From contig CAJXDV010000045.1 of assembly GCA_913052435.1 (NCBI GenBank), forward strand, positions 1-7,243: a DNA stretch of 7,243 bases, in the 5' to 3' direction. The position numbers were made by a program, and so were the translations under genes. Of the stretch, positions 7,211 through 7,243 are shown piece after piece; within the stretch, counting starts at the first letter, position 1; each line of letters begins with the position of its first letter. This DNA comes from an uncultured Pelagibacteraceae bacterium (lineage in GTDB: Bacteria; Pseudomonadota; Alphaproteobacteria; Pelagibacterales; Pelagibacteraceae). The notes beneath the pieces were generated by a model that saw only the letters and a program-made list of their open reading frames with translations, did not search any database and had not been told where the DNA came from.

Positions 7211-7243
7211 TGGCTGGGGCGCTAGGATTCGAACCTAGGAATG
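7211..7243 (-). tRNA. 3' part of a tRNA gene, probably tRNA-Gln, with encoded CCA
   Basis: Read on the - strand, the final 33 bases give a CATTC variable loop and a T-stem CTAGG/CCTAG around the loop TTCGAAT. The 3' acceptor strand CGCCCCA, discriminator G and an encoded CCA follow. The T-stem pairs perfectly. The variable loop, T-loop and acceptor end closely match E. coli tRNA-Gln, and the last acceptor base A would pair with an expected U1, a glutamine tRNA feature. The anticodon, D-arm and 5' acceptor strand lie beyond the window, so the amino acid is a strong guess, not a proof. The 3' end is 3 nt before the cca start codon on the same strand. Confidence 0.9.

Noticed and set aside
1..7243. 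A novel system such as a defence island, mobile element or CRISPR array
   Set aside because: Every open stretch is accounted for by recognisable housekeeping genes. I see no direct-repeat arrays, transposase motifs, integration site or composition break.

Overview
This is a very AT-rich, densely packed stretch of chromosomal housekeeping genes. It most resembles the streamlined marine alphaproteobacteria of the SAR11 / Pelagibacterales type. Three things point there: a three-subunit cytochrome bc1 operon with separate Rieske, cytochrome b and cytochrome c1 genes of alphaproteobacterial/mitochondrial type; protein sequences rich in Lys, Asn and Ile; and almost no intergenic DNA. The lineage is inferred from style and gene content, not from a search.

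Layout. At the left edge lies the 3' part of pth (peptidyl-tRNA hydrolase, + strand), followed directly by ychF (ribosome-associated ATPase, +). ychF runs tail to tail into the bc1 operon, which is on the - strand and read petA (Rieske), petB (cytochrome b), petC (cytochrome c1). From the other side of the short gap upstream of petA, a + strand cluster begins: trmL (tRNA wobble-position 2'-O-methyltransferase), hemF (oxygen-dependent coproporphyrinogen III oxidase) and greA (transcript cleavage factor). greA meets the - strand cca gene (class II CCA-adding tRNA nucleotidyltransferase) tail to tail. The window ends in the 3' part of a - strand tRNA, most likely tRNA-Gln, only 3 nt upstream of the cca start codon.

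Compactness. By my count only about 83 bases lie outside genes: 8 between petA and petB, 68 between petA and trmL, 4 between hemF and greA, and 3 between cca and the tRNA. All other junctions abut or overlap, including both convergent ones (24 nt for ychF/petC, 4 nt for greA/cca). The 68-nt divergent gap at 4090-4157 is the only stretch with room for a conventional promoter, and it holds a perfect 14-bp palindrome.

Functional links. hemF works in the pathway that makes the haem needed by petB and petC, and it shares the divergent control region with petABC. pth, ychF, trmL, cca and the tRNA all concern translation or tRNA. I found no mobile element, CRISPR array, defence system or unknown gene. 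The points worth a second look are architectural: the tRNA-cca junction, the divergent palindrome, a HemF lacking the usual C-terminal tail, overlapping convergent 3' ends, and long A-tracts inside essential genes.
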